A stretch of 28,133 bases of DNA. It comes from an uncultured Campylobacter sp. (GTDB taxonomy: Bacteria; Campylobacterota; Campylobacteria; Campylobacterales; Campylobacteraceae). Of this stretch, positions 1 to 7,673 are shown in pieces. Where the stretch lies: assembly GCF_938017615.1 (NCBI RefSeq), contig NZ_CALIJA010000146.1, positions 1 through 28,133 of the forward strand. The letters run 5' to 3'. How positions within the stretch are numbered: the first letter of the stretch is position 1; every line of letters begins with the position of its first letter. Under the pieces are notes generated by a model. The model was not told where the DNA came from. It searched no databases and saw only the letters and a list, made by a program, of their open reading frames with translations. Made by a program: the position numbers and the translations under genes.

Positions 1-18
1 AATGAAAACCTCGGATGA
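1..18 (+). CDS. 3' end of an unidentified upstream gene (partial)
   Basis: In the first frame the sequence reads Asn-Glu-Asn-Leu-Gly and then a TGA at 16-18. This TGA overlaps the ATG at 15 in an ATGA arrangement, the same coupling seen at many junctions in this window. That makes it a plausible tail of a gene starting outside the window. Five residues cannot identify it. Another frame is also open from base 2 to a TAA at 47-49, so the assignment is tentative. Confidence 0.3.
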   Translation, partial: NENLG

Positions 19-113
19 GCAAGGAGCTCGATCTAGCGAGCATACCTAAAAACGGCATGGAGATAGAGGATTATTTCAGAGCCATTTTTGAAAAAAGCGG
101 TAAAAGCCGCTAG
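15..113 (+). CDS. possible 32-residue small protein
   Basis: ATG at 15 opens a 32-codon frame ending in TAG at 111-113, 11 bases before the exonuclease start. The product is charged and probably soluble, beginning MSKELDLASIPKNG and ending with a basic SGKSR tail, with no membrane segment or signal peptide. The start overlaps the stop of the putative upstream gene (ATGA), which suggests translational coupling. No good ribosome binding site precedes it. An in-frame TGA at 3-5 excludes it being the tail of a longer protein in this frame. I do not recognise a family. It could be a chance open frame; the tight packing between two genes is the main support. Confidence 0.4.
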   Translation: MSKELDLASIPKNGMEIEDYFRAIFEKSGKSR

Positions 114-124
114 AAAGGAGCTTG

Positions 125-1489
125 ATGAAAAAGGATTATATCTGCGTATTTGATTGCGAGACGATCCCAGACGTAGCGGCGCTGGTGCGGGTGCTGGATG
201 AGGATGCGATCGCGAGCTGCTTTGAGCCTTTCGATAAAAAAAGCTTCGCAAAGCTTCTTGACGCGCAGCTCTCGCAAAAGATCGGCGGCGAGAAACAAAA
301 CGCGTCTTTAAATTTTGCTGTAAATTCGGCGGAGCAGAATTCTAAAATTGAAAATTCCGAGCAAAATTCCGCGCCGCAAAACTTTATGCAGCAAGACGTT
401 ACGCTTCAAAGCTTTGCGAGTGAAAATCCTGTTGAAAATCCTGCGCAGGGAAATTTTACGAGCGAAAATTCCATGTCGCAAAATACGGCGCTCAAAAATT
501 CCGCGTCGCTAAATTTAACCTACGATGATACCGCGCCTCAAAGCTCCGCAGCACAGGGCGCCGCGATAGAAAATTCCGCGCTCCTAAGTCCTGTGCCTCA
601 GAATTTCGCAGCGGAAAGCTCTACGTCTCGAAGCTCTGCATCCGAAAGCTCAAAGAGCGAAAATCACGCTTTAAATTCCGCGCAAGATCCCGCGTTAAAC
701 GCGCTAAATTTTAAAATTTACGGCGAGCAATTGATCTTTAATGCGGATAAAAGCAAAATTTTAAACCACAAATTGCTCTCGCTTAGGGCGATGGAGATTT
801 TCAAAGAAAAAACCGGCAGCGAATTCCTGCCCGTCTGCTTCCACCGCGTCGTTAGCATTAGCGCCGTGATGGCGGACGGATTCGGCAGATTTTTGCGCGT
901 CTCGACGCTCGATGGCGAGAGCGAGCGCGATAAAATCGCAAAATTCCTAGCCTTTATCGAGGATTTTAATCCGCGGCTAGTGAGCTTCAACGGGCGCGGG
1001 TTCGATCTGCCGATGATTATGGCGCGCGCGATGTGCTACGATCTAAGCGCCGCGGCCTATTTTGAGATGAACGATCGCGATAACAACAAGAGCAAATGGG
1101 AGAACTACCGCAGCCGCTACGACGGGCGATTTCATCTGGATCTGCTCGATCACATCAGCGATTTTGGCGCCGTGCGCGGGCTCAAGCTCGATCATATCTG
1201 CGCTAGCGTGGGCCTTCCTGGCAAATACGACGTGCACGGCGATCAGGTCTTGCAGCTGTATTACGCAGGCGAGCAGGTCAAGATCGACGAGTACTGCAGA
1301 TCCGACGTGCTCAACACCTACTGGCTGTTTTTGAAATACGAGCTTTTGCGCGGCAAGATCACCAAGGACGACTATTTGAATTATATCGCGGTGATGGGCG
1401 AATTTTTGCAAAAAGAGAGCGCGCAAATGAGCTACACGCCCGTTTTTTGCGAATTTATAGAAAAGGAGCTAGCGGCATATGCGAAGTGA
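125..1489 (+). CDS. DnaQ-fold 3'-5' exonuclease (PolB exonuclease-2 type) with a large low-complexity insertion
   Basis: Predicted 3'-5' exonuclease of the DEDDy group, related to the proofreading domain of family B polymerases; expected to remove nucleotides from DNA 3' ends in the cytoplasm. Exo I is visible near the N terminus (VFDCETIPD), exo II as FNGRGFDLPMIMARAM and exo III as YCRSD (Tyr-x3-Asp), all in order. From ATG 125 the product is 454 residues, much longer than such an enzyme needs. Roughly residues 56-195 (bases 290-709) form an Asn/Ser/Gln/Ala-rich insertion between exo I and the rest of the fold. I chose ATG 125 because AAAGGAG at 114-120 fits it; a TTG at 122 would leave almost no spacing. 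The ligase gene overlaps its 3' end by 11 bases, so the two are probably co-transcribed. Family call is firm; the cellular role is not known from sequence. Confidence 0.85.
   Translation: MKKDYICVFDCETIPDVAALVRVLDEDAIASCFEPFDKKSFAKLLDAQLSQKIGGEKQNASLNFAVNSAEQNSKIENSEQNSAPQNFMQQDVTLQSFASENPVENPAQGNFTSENSMSQNTALKNSASLNLTYDDTAPQSSAAQGAAIENSALLSPVPQNFAAESSTSRSSASESSKSENHALNSAQDPALNALNFKIYGEQLIFNADKSKILNHKLLSLRAMEIFKEKTGSEFLPVCFHRVVSISAVMADGFGRFLRVSTLDGESERDKIAKFLAFIEDFNPRLVSFNGRGFDLPMIMARAMCYDLSAAAYFEMNDRDNNKSKWENYRSRYDGRFHLDLLDHISDFGAVRGLKLDHICASVGLPGKYDVHGDQVLQLYYAGEQVKIDEYCRSDVLNTYWLFLKYELLRGKITKDDYLNYIAVMGEFLQKESAQMSYTPVFCEFIEKELAAYAK
290..709 (+). repeat. RAATTY-rich low-complexity insertion inside the exonuclease gene
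   Basis: This in-frame segment encodes repeated Asn-Ser, Asn-Phe and Asn-Leu pairs separated by short spacers. By hand count it contains about 14 copies of (A/G)AATT(C/T) in about 420 bases. Asn-Ser is written as AAT followed by TCN. The segment separates exo I from the core of the enzyme and looks dispensable for the fold. Boundaries are approximate. Confidence 0.75.
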
Positions 1490-2333
1490 AATTTTTAAAA
1501 TTTTAAAAGGCGCGGTTTTGGGTGCGCTATTTTTGGCCTGCGGCGCGGTCGCGGACGAGGCTAAATTTAAACCGATGTTGCTTAAAGAATATGTCCCGGG
1601 CATGAATATCACGGGCTGGGTCGTTAGCGAGAAGCTAGACGGCGTGCGCGCGATCTGGGACGGCAAAAATCTGCGCTCCAGACGCGGTAAGATCATAAAC
1701 ACTCCTGAGGGCTGGAGCGCGGGCTTTCCGCCGTTTTTCGTGGACGGCGAGCTATACACTGCGCGCGGAGAGTTTGAGCAGCTCGTTTCGATCGTCTCTT
1801 CTAGCGTGCCCGATGAGCGGTGGAGCAGGGTAAAATTTTACGCGTTTGACCTGCCGAAGGAGCAGAAAAACCTAAGCGCGAAGATGGAAATTTTAAGAAA
1901 TTTTATCGCTTCAAGCGGCGCGCAAAATTTACTCATCGTGCAGCAGACCCCGGTAAGTACGCACGCCGACGTGCAGGCGTATTTTGATCGCGTCATCGCA
2001 GCAGGCGGCGAGGGGGTCGTGCTGCGCGATCCAAACGCGCTTTATGAAAGCGGGCGCAGCGATAAAATTTTAAAATACAAAAAGACGCACGATAGCGATT
2101 GCAAGGTCGTAAAAATCAACCCGGGCTACGGCAAAAACGAGGGCAAGATGGGCTCTTTAAGCTGCGTGGATCTACGTAGCGGAGTGAAATTTAAAGTAGG
2201 CACGGGCTTTAGCGATGAGATGCGGGCAAATCCGCCTAAGGTGGGCACGATCATCACCTATCAATACCAAAACCTAACCCGCGAGAAAAAGCCGCGCTTC
2301 CCCGTATTTTTGCGCGTGCGACTGGCGATTTAA
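1479..2333 (+). CDS. ATP-dependent DNA ligase with signal peptide (LigE-like)
   Basis: Minimal ATP-dependent DNA ligase, sealing nicks through a ligase-AMP intermediate. The nucleotidyltransferase motifs are all visible: EKLDG with the nucleophile Lys52, RSRRG downstream, DGELY (89-93), FYAFDL, EGVVLRD and LKYKK. The 284-residue length matches small one-plus-OB-domain ligases. The first 25 residues are a hydrophobic signal sequence ending in an Ala-Val-Ala site, so the protein is probably exported; this is the hallmark of the LigE group found in several naturally competent Gram-negative bacteria. Cys21 does not sit in a good lipobox, so I do not call a lipoprotein. ATG 1479 has AAAAGGAGC at 1461-1469 and lies inside the end of the exonuclease gene. 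The role is inferred to be repair or handling of DNA outside the cytoplasm, possibly incoming DNA. Confidence 0.9.
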   Translation: MRSEIFKILKGAVLGALFLACGAVADEAKFKPMLLKEYVPGMNITGWVVSEKLDGVRAIWDGKNLRSRRGKIINTPEGWSAGFPPFFVDGELYTARGEFEQLVSIVSSSVPDERWSRVKFYAFDLPKEQKNLSAKMEILRNFIASSGAQNLLIVQQTPVSTHADVQAYFDRVIAAGGEGVVLRDPNALYESGRSDKILKYKKTHDSDCKVVKINPGYGKNEGKMGSLSCVDLRSGVKFKVGTGFSDEMRANPPKVGTIITYQYQNLTREKKPRFPVFLRVRLAI

Positions 2334-2343
2334 TCTAAGGGGC

Positions 2344-2349
2344 TATAAT
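2344..2349 (+). promoter_or_regulatory. -10 box (TATAAT) ahead of galE and the glycosylation locus
   Basis: A perfect TATAAT lies 36 bases before the galE start, just after the ligase stop. I see no good -35 box, which is common for the Campylobacter housekeeping sigma factor. The galE ribosome binding site, AAGGAG at 2375-2380, follows with 5 bases of spacing. This is the best candidate for the start of the pgl transcript. Confidence 0.5.
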
Positions 2350-2385
2350 CGCGTATTTTGATAAATTTAATCCGAAGGAGAAGAG

Positions 2386-3375
2386 ATGAAAATTTTAATC
2401 ACCGGCGGCGCGGGATACATCGGCAGCCACGTCGCAAAGGCGCTTTTAGAAGCGAACCGCCACGACGTCGTCATACTGGATAATCTTTGCAAGGGCTCGA
2501 TGCGAGCGATCGAGGCGCTTCGCAAAATAGGCGAGTTTGAGTTCGTGCAGGAAAGCCTAGAAAACACCCCTGCGATCGAGAAGCTTTTTAAGCGCGAAAA
2601 ATTTGATGCGATCATTCATTTTGCGGCGTTTATCGAGGTTTTTGAAAGCACGCAAAATCCGCTAAAATACTATCTAAACAACACCGCAAACGCGATAAAT
2701 TTGATCGCGCTTGCGAACAAATACGGCGTGAAAGACTTTATCTTTAGCTCCACGGCAGCGACCTACGGCGAGCCCGACATCCCGCAGGTAAGCGAGGAAA
2801 CTCCGCAAAATCCGATCAATCCGTACGGTAGAAGCAAGCTGATGGTCGAGTGGGTGTTAAAAGACGCGGCAGCGGCAAATCCGAATTTTAAATATGGAAT
2901 TTTGCGCTACTTCAACGTTGCGGGTGCGGCTAGCGACGGCACGATCGGGCAAAACTACCCGAACGCGACGCATCTAATTAAGGTTGCAACCCAAACGATC
3001 GTCGGCAAGCGCGATAAGATGAGCATTTTCGGCGATGATTACGACACCAAAGACGGCACCTGCATACGCGACTACATCCACGTAGAAGACCTCGCAAGCG
3101 CGCATCTGGCAGTACTTGATTATCTGCAAAGCAATGATAGCGCGGTCTTTAACGTAGGATATGGCACGGGCTTTAGCGTAAAAGAGGTCGTTAATGAAGC
3201 TAAAAAAGTAAGCGGCGTGGATTTTAAAGTAGAGATCGCTCCGCGCAGAGCGGGCGATCCTGCCTGCCTCATCTCAAACGCGGATAAAATTCGCACCAAA
3301 ACCTCCTGGCAGCCCGAGCACGAGAGCCTAGATGAGATCATCCTAAGCGCGCTTAATTGGGAAAAGAAGCTCTAG
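2386..3375 (+). CDS. galE: UDP-glucose/UDP-GlcNAc 4-epimerase (GalE/Gne)
   Basis: NAD-dependent epimerase of the extended short-chain dehydrogenase family, converting UDP-Glc/UDP-GlcNAc to UDP-Gal/UDP-GalNAc. The NAD-binding loop TGGAGYIGSH is at residues 6-15, the catalytic Ser/Thr region is SSTAATYGEP, and the Tyr-x3-Lys pair is Y147-GRS-K151. The RYFNVAGA and GDGTCIRDYIHVEDLA-type segments are typical of GalE. Length (329) is normal. In C. jejuni the equivalent gene, gne, heads the pgl locus and supplies UDP-GalNAc for the glycan; position here argues for the same job, though the sequence alone does not settle the substrate. Translation begins at ATG 2386 with a strong AAGGAG. The next gene starts 81 bases downstream. 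Confidence 0.93.
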   Translation: MKILITGGAGYIGSHVAKALLEANRHDVVILDNLCKGSMRAIEALRKIGEFEFVQESLENTPAIEKLFKREKFDAIIHFAAFIEVFESTQNPLKYYLNNTANAINLIALANKYGVKDFIFSSTAATYGEPDIPQVSEETPQNPINPYGRSKLMVEWVLKDAAAANPNFKYGILRYFNVAGAASDGTIGQNYPNATHLIKVATQTIVGKRDKMSIFGDDYDTKDGTCIRDYIHVEDLASAHLAVLDYLQSNDSAVFNVGYGTGFSVKEVVNEAKKVSGVDFKVEIAPRRAGDPACLISNADKIRTKTSWQPEHESLDEIILSALNWEKKL

Positions 3376-3456
3376 GTTCTAGCGTGAAAGTACGATTTGA
3401 AATTTCAAAATTTTACTCTGCCGTGTTTAATAGCGGCGAGCAAAAGGAAGCCTTGT

Positions 3457-4995
3457 TTGCTTAAAATTCTAAACGCCCCCGAAGCCGCGCAGCGCAAGCT
3501 CGGCGTCGTGCTATCGTATGTGAATATCTTTGTTTCTACGATACTTACTTTGGTTTATACGCCGTTTTTTCTGCGGGCGCTGGGGCAGAGCGAGTTTGGG
3601 CTATATTCTTTAGCTAGCAGCGTTATCGGCTATTTAGCGATTTTGGATTTAGGCTTTGGCAACGCCGTGACGGTCTATACCGCCAAATACGCTTCAAGTG
3701 GCGAAGTGGAGCGCATGCATAAATTGCACGGTACGATCTTTAGCGTGTATTTAGTGATGAGCACGGTGATCGTGCTTGCAGGAGCTGCGCTGCTAGCCAA
3801 TCTATACGCGATTTTTGGCGCTAAGCTAAGCGCTAGTGAGATGGGCAAAATTCGCATTATGCTAATGCTACTAACTGCAAATTTAGCGATTAGTTTTCCT
3901 TTTAGCATCTATTCGTCGATCCTTACGGCGCATGAGAATTTCGTATTTATTAAGCTAGTTGGGATCTTTCGCACGATCGCTCTGCCGCTAGCTGCGGTGC
4001 CTGCGCTACTTTTGGGATATAAGGCTATCGCGATCGTAATCATCGCTACGGCGGTAAATTTAATCTGCGTCGCGGCAGATTTCATCTACTGCAAGCGCAA
4101 AGTCTCGCCCGTGATAAGCGTGCGAAATTTCGACGCCTCCACGCTTAAGCAAATTTTTGGCTACTCGTTTTTTATATTTTTAGGCATCGTAGTCGATCAA
4201 GTAAACTGGAATGTCGATAATTTTATCTTAGGCGCTGTAGCAGGCGCTACAGCGGTCTCCACGTATGCCGTAGCAAGCACGATAAATGCCACTTTTGTCA
4301 CGCTTTCGCTCACTATTAGCGGCGTGATGCTTCCTAAAATCGCCAAAATGGTCTCTGCAAACTCCACCGATTCCGAGCTTAGCGCGGAATTTATCAAGAT
4401 AGGCAGGCTGCAATTTTACGTGATATTTTTTATCGCGTCGCTTTTGGTGATTTTTGGGCGGGAGTTTATCGTGCTATGGGCTGGCGCAAATTATGAAATT
4501 TCATACGCAATCGCGCTTATTTTGGTGCTTCCAGTAAGCGTGCCGTTGATTCAAAATTTAGGCCTAGCCGTGCTTCAGGCAAAAAACAAAGTCAAATTTC
4601 GCTCAATCGCTGCGTTTTGCGTCACGCTCGTAAATATCGCTATTTCTATCCCGCTAGCTAAGGCTTACGGTGGCGTGGGCGCTGCGTGCGGCACAGCTTT
4701 TGCTATCACCTTGCTAAATATCTGCGTGATGAATATCTACTATGCTCGTGTAATCGGACTTGACATCGCTAAATTTTGGCGAAATATTGGCGCGATGGTA
4801 GTAAAATTCGCTCCCGCAATCGCAGTAAGCCTAGTGATAAATTACGCATTAGGCTTGCATGGAGTGAGCTTTTTGTTAATTTGCGGCGGGCTTTATTCGG
4901 CTATGTTTGTGCTAAGCGCGTATTTTTGGGCGATGAACGATTACGAGCGCGCGATTTTTGGCGGCATTGCAGCAAAGATAAGGAGGCGGGCTTGA
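3457..4995 (+). CDS. Wzx/MATE-type oligosaccharide flippase
   Basis: Polytopic inner-membrane protein of the polysaccharide-biosynthesis/MVF flippase superfamily, predicted to move an undecaprenyl-linked oligosaccharide across the inner membrane. It has about 12-14 hydrophobic segments, an N-terminal TPFFLRALGQSEFGLYSLA stretch typical of Wzx-like proteins, and FGLYSLASSVIGYLAILDLG leading into the second helix. I start it at TTG 3457 (512 residues), because AAAAGGA at 3443-3449 is well spaced there. The longer frame from TTG 3397 has no ribosome binding site and adds a polar tail. It stands exactly where C. jejuni carries the ABC flippase PglK (after gne), but it has no ATPase domain. I infer that it flips the N-glycan or a modified version of it. 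Its stop overlaps the next start in a TTGA. Confidence 0.85.
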   Translation: MLKILNAPEAAQRKLGVVLSYVNIFVSTILTLVYTPFFLRALGQSEFGLYSLASSVIGYLAILDLGFGNAVTVYTAKYASSGEVERMHKLHGTIFSVYLVMSTVIVLAGAALLANLYAIFGAKLSASEMGKIRIMLMLLTANLAISFPFSIYSSILTAHENFVFIKLVGIFRTIALPLAAVPALLLGYKAIAIVIIATAVNLICVAADFIYCKRKVSPVISVRNFDASTLKQIFGYSFFIFLGIVVDQVNWNVDNFILGAVAGATAVSTYAVASTINATFVTLSLTISGVMLPKIAKMVSANSTDSELSAEFIKIGRLQFYVIFFIASLLVIFGREFIVLWAGANYEISYAIALILVLPVSVPLIQNLGLAVLQAKNKVKFRSIAAFCVTLVNIAISIPLAKAYGGVGAACGTAFAITLLNICVMNIYYARVIGLDIAKFWRNIGAMVVKFAPAIAVSLVINYALGLHGVSFLLICGGLYSAMFVLSAYFWAMNDYERAIFGGIAAKIRRRA

Positions 4996-6614
4996 GCTTC
5001 AATGTAATTAGCGAAGTGGTTACGAAAGACCGCTGTATCGGCTGCGGCGTCTGCGCGAGCAGCTGCCCTTTTGGCGTGCTAAAAATGCGGCTTGGAGGCA
5101 ATGGATTTTACGCGCCCGAGGAGGGTGAAGGGTGCCGCAACAAATGCGATATCTGCCTAAAAGTCTGCCCGTTTTACGAAAAAGACACGATCGAAAACGA
5201 GCTGAATTCTAAATCATACGCAGAGCTGGAAGGCTTTAGCCCAGATTTTGGCAGGTTTTTAGCCACTTACAAATTCTACAAAAAAGATGAAGCGCAGCGC
5301 CTAAGCAGTGCGAGCGGCGGCGCGGGAGATTATATTTTTCGCGAGCTTTTTGCGCGCGGGCTCATTGATTACGCGATTTGCGTCGTGCCCGCGGACGAAG
5401 AGGGTTTTATAGCCCAAAATTCCAAGCGGGATTTTTCCGCCTGCAATAATTTAGCGATGGCGCAGAATTTGCAAAATTCCGTAACCGAAAATTCCGAGCA
5501 GAATTCCGCAATTCCAAATTTAATGCAGAATTTGGCGGACGATGATTCTATAAATTTTACGAGTGCGCAAAATTCCTTTTGCGAAAATTTTACGCAGAAT
5601 TCTATGCAGAATTTTACAAATGAAAATTTCGCACAGAATTCTAAAGCTTCTTGTAAAAATTCCGTATCAACGCAGAATTTTGCTTGCGAGAATTCCAAAA
5701 ACGCGCGAAATTATGCGGGCGAAAATTCCGTGCCGCTATTTAAATTTAGCGTGATAAAAAATGCCGATGAGCTTACTCGTGCGCGCTCGTCCGCTTACTA
5801 TCCCCTCACGCTTGAAGCAGTGCTAAAGGAGATGTCGCGCCGTGAGGGTAGATACGCGATTAGCGCGCTGCCGTGTTTTGCCAAGGCCTTAAGGCTTGCT
5901 GCGAGTAAAAATCCGCGCCTTAAATCCCGCATAAGCTTTATTATCGGGCTGGTTTGCGGACAGGGCAAGGGTGCTGGTTTTACGCATAAGCTGGCAGATC
6001 TTGCGTTTAAAGAGCGTAAGCAGCTCGCGGCGGTTAATTACAGATATAAAATCGCGGGCAAAAGTGCGATGAGCTTTGGCTTTAAATTTCGCGCTGCAGA
6101 CGGCAGTGAGGCGATAGACGATCGCAGTAGTAGCGCCTTTGCATACTGGAGCTCGCGCGCTTTTACGCCGCTTGCGTGCAACGCCTGCACCGACGTTTTT
6201 GCCAAATGCGCCGACGTCGTGCTGATGGATGCGTGGCTGCAAAGCGAAATGAGCGAGTGGTGCGGCACATCGCTCGTAATTACGCGCGCAGCTCAGATCG
6301 ACGCGCTGTTTTCGCAGCCTACGAAGCAGGCGCGCGAGGCGATTTTTTGCGAGCGGATATCCGCAGCAGAGGTGCAGCGCTCGCAGAAAAGCCAGGTGGA
6401 GTGCAAAAACGAAATTTTCTATGGCGCGAAAAACCCACTTAGGCGTTACATCTTGCGCCAGAAGCTTCAGATCCAGCGATATAGCGCTACGCATTTTGAT
6501 TGTGATGATTTCATCGCTGCTAGGCTTAAAAAAATCGCCGCTGCGAATAAAGTGCTAGCGCTTTTGGCGCTACCAAAGATCGCGGCATATAAAATTTATA
6601 GGAAGTTTGCATGA
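4992..6614 (+). CDS. FrhB-like (coenzyme F420 hydrogenase/dehydrogenase beta family) iron-sulfur protein
   Basis: Two N-terminal [4Fe-4S] ferredoxin motifs are clear: Cys15, 18, 21, 25 (CIGCGVCASSCP) and Cys48, 52, 55, 59. They are followed by the FrhB N- and C-terminal regions (SSASGGAGDYIF, then RREGRYAISALPCFAKALR and LVCGQGKGAGF, and the late cysteines LACNACTDVFAKCADVVLMDAW). Such proteins often sit beside polysaccharide pyruvyl transferases in surface-glycan loci, as here; Campylobacter is not expected to use F420, and the substrate is unknown. Start is TTG 4992 with AGGAGG at 4981-4986; it gives 540 residues. The open frame runs back to 4776, but that part is overlap with the flippase gene. 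Residues about 141-251 are an Asn/Ser/Phe-rich insertion. It ends in an ATGA overlap with the next gene. Confidence 0.8.
   Translation: MSFNVISEVVTKDRCIGCGVCASSCPFGVLKMRLGGNGFYAPEEGEGCRNKCDICLKVCPFYEKDTIENELNSKSYAELEGFSPDFGRFLATYKFYKKDEAQRLSSASGGAGDYIFRELFARGLIDYAICVVPADEEGFIAQNSKRDFSACNNLAMAQNLQNSVTENSEQNSAIPNLMQNLADDDSINFTSAQNSFCENFTQNSMQNFTNENFAQNSKASCKNSVSTQNFACENSKNARNYAGENSVPLFKFSVIKNADELTRARSSAYYPLTLEAVLKEMSRREGRYAISALPCFAKALRLAASKNPRLKSRISFIIGLVCGQGKGAGFTHKLADLAFKERKQLAAVNYRYKIAGKSAMSFGFKFRAADGSEAIDDRSSSAFAYWSSRAFTPLACNACTDVFAKCADVVLMDAWLQSEMSEWCGTSLVITRAAQIDALFSQPTKQAREAIFCERISAAEVQRSQKSQVECKNEIFYGAKNPLRRYILRQKLQIQRYSATHFDCDDFIAARLKKIAAANKVLALLALPKIAAYKIYRKFA
5413..5745 (+). repeat. 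RAATTY-rich low-complexity insertion in the FrhB-like gene
   Basis: About 19 copies of (A/G)AATT(C/T) occur in about 330 bases by hand count, including several GAATTC (EcoRI) sites. This is the densest example in the window. Translated, it gives short Gln-Asn-Ser, Glu-Asn-Phe and Gln-Asn-Phe units. It interrupts an otherwise recognisable FrhB-family protein. Because the motif is its own reverse complement, an open frame also runs on the opposite strand, which I regard as an artefact. Confidence 0.8.
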
Positions 6615-7672
6615 AGATCGGGATTTTTACCCTCCCGCTAGTGAATAATTACGGCGGAATTTTACAAGCTTACGCGCTAAGCCGCGTGCTAGTGGGGCTT
6701 GGGCATGAGCCACGTCTCATAAATTTGCGCCTGCAAAGAAGTAAACTATCGATTGCGTATATTAAATTTTTAGTGGCATGCGCACTTAAAAAGGAACTTT
6801 GCGGCGCAAAATTTAATCCCTCTTACGAGCGCGATACTAGCGGGTTTGTGGCTGAAAATATCCCTTTAACCGCGCCTGTTTGCATGCCTGCGGATTTAAA
6901 GGCGCTGTGCGAGAAAGAACGCTTTGAAGCGGTGATTTTAGGAAGCGATCAGGTTTTTCGTCCTAGCTATTTTGCGGATTTTGCAGATTGCTTTAGCCTT
7001 GGATTTTTGCCGCCTAACTGCACGCGGATCGCCTATGCTGCAAGCTTCGGCGGAGATAGGCTCTGTGGGCTTAAAAACCCCGCGGATTTAAAAGCTCATG
7101 CTGCAAATTTGGCTAAATTTAAAGCTATTTCGGTGCGCGAGCGTGATGGTATAAAGCTTGCGAGTGAATGCTTTGGCGTAGATGCGCACTGGGTACTGGA
7201 TCCTACGCTTTTGGCTAACAAAGAGATTTACGATAAATTTTTAAGCCATGCGCCCAAGCACAAGGGCTTTGCCTATATCTTAGATCCATCGCCTCGCTCA
7301 GAAGCGGCGATGGAGCTATTAAAGAAGCAAAGCGGACTAGAGATAGATGAGGTGAATGACCGCGGCAACCGCATCGGTATAAAAGCATGGTTAAGCGCTA
7401 TTGCGGGCGCGGAGTTTGTGCTAACCGACTCATTTCACGGCTGCGTATTTTCCATAATCTTTAATAAGCCGTTTTTTGTGCTCATTAACGCTAGTCGCGG
7501 TGCGTCGCGCTTTAGCTCACTTTTGGGCTCGTTCGGGCTTGAAGATAGAGCTTTGCAAGATCCCAAAGACGCGCGGTTGGACGCGACTATCGATTGGGAT
7601 GGCGTAAATGAGGCGTTGCGCCGTAAAAGAGAGGACTCGATGAAATTTTTAAAAACAAGTTTAGGCTCATAA
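6611..7672 (+). CDS. polysaccharide pyruvyl transferase family protein
   Basis: Member of the family that transfers pyruvate from phosphoenolpyruvate to sugars as a ketal (CsaB/WcaK-type fold). The N terminus MKIGIFTLPLVNNYGG followed by LQAYAL is the classic opening of the family, VILGSDQVFRPSYF is the central motif, and TDSFHGCVFSIIFNKPF carries the conserved His/Ser cluster near the C terminus. Length 353 is normal. It has no signal peptide or membrane helix, so it would act in the cytoplasm on a sugar or lipid-linked glycan. It is translationally coupled to the FrhB-like gene (ATGA) and followed by a glycosyltransferase after one base. Some members of this family transfer other groups, so pyruvate is the best guess and not proven. 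Confidence 0.85.
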   Translation: MKIGIFTLPLVNNYGGILQAYALSRVLVGLGHEPRLINLRLQRSKLSIAYIKFLVACALKKELCGAKFNPSYERDTSGFVAENIPLTAPVCMPADLKALCEKERFEAVILGSDQVFRPSYFADFADCFSLGFLPPNCTRIAYAASFGGDRLCGLKNPADLKAHAANLAKFKAISVRERDGIKLASECFGVDAHWVLDPTLLANKEIYDKFLSHAPKHKGFAYILDPSPRSEAAMELLKKQSGLEIDEVNDRGNRIGIKAWLSAIAGAEFVLTDSFHGCVFSIIFNKPFFVLINASRGASRFSSLLGSFGLEDRALQDPKDARLDATIDWDGVNEALRRKREDSMKFLKTSLGS

Positions 7673-7673
7673 A

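Noticed and set aside
1043..1426. A 127-codon minus-strand frame opposite the exonuclease gene.
   Set aside because: It mirrors a well-supported gene, has no recognisable domain and no start signals; many similar minus-strand frames in the window were dismissed for the same reason.
3397..3456. A longer flippase start at TTG 3397.
   Set aside because: No ribosome binding site, while TTG 3457 has AAAAGGA at good spacing and begins just before the first membrane helix.
4776..4991. An open frame continuing upstream of the FrhB-like gene inside the flippase gene.
   Set aside because: It is a shadow of the flippase frame. The first iron-sulfur domain begins right after TTG 4992, which has an AGGAGG site.
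5369..5698. A 109-codon frame on the minus strand through the FrhB insertion.
   Set aside because: RAATTY is self-complementary, so an Asn/Ser array reads as Phe/Glu/Cys repeats on the other strand without stops. No start signal or family supports it.
290..5745. CRISPR array suggested by repeated short words with spacers.
   Set aside because: The repeated unit is only about 6-9 bases, spacing is irregular and keeps the reading frame, and no cas genes are nearby.
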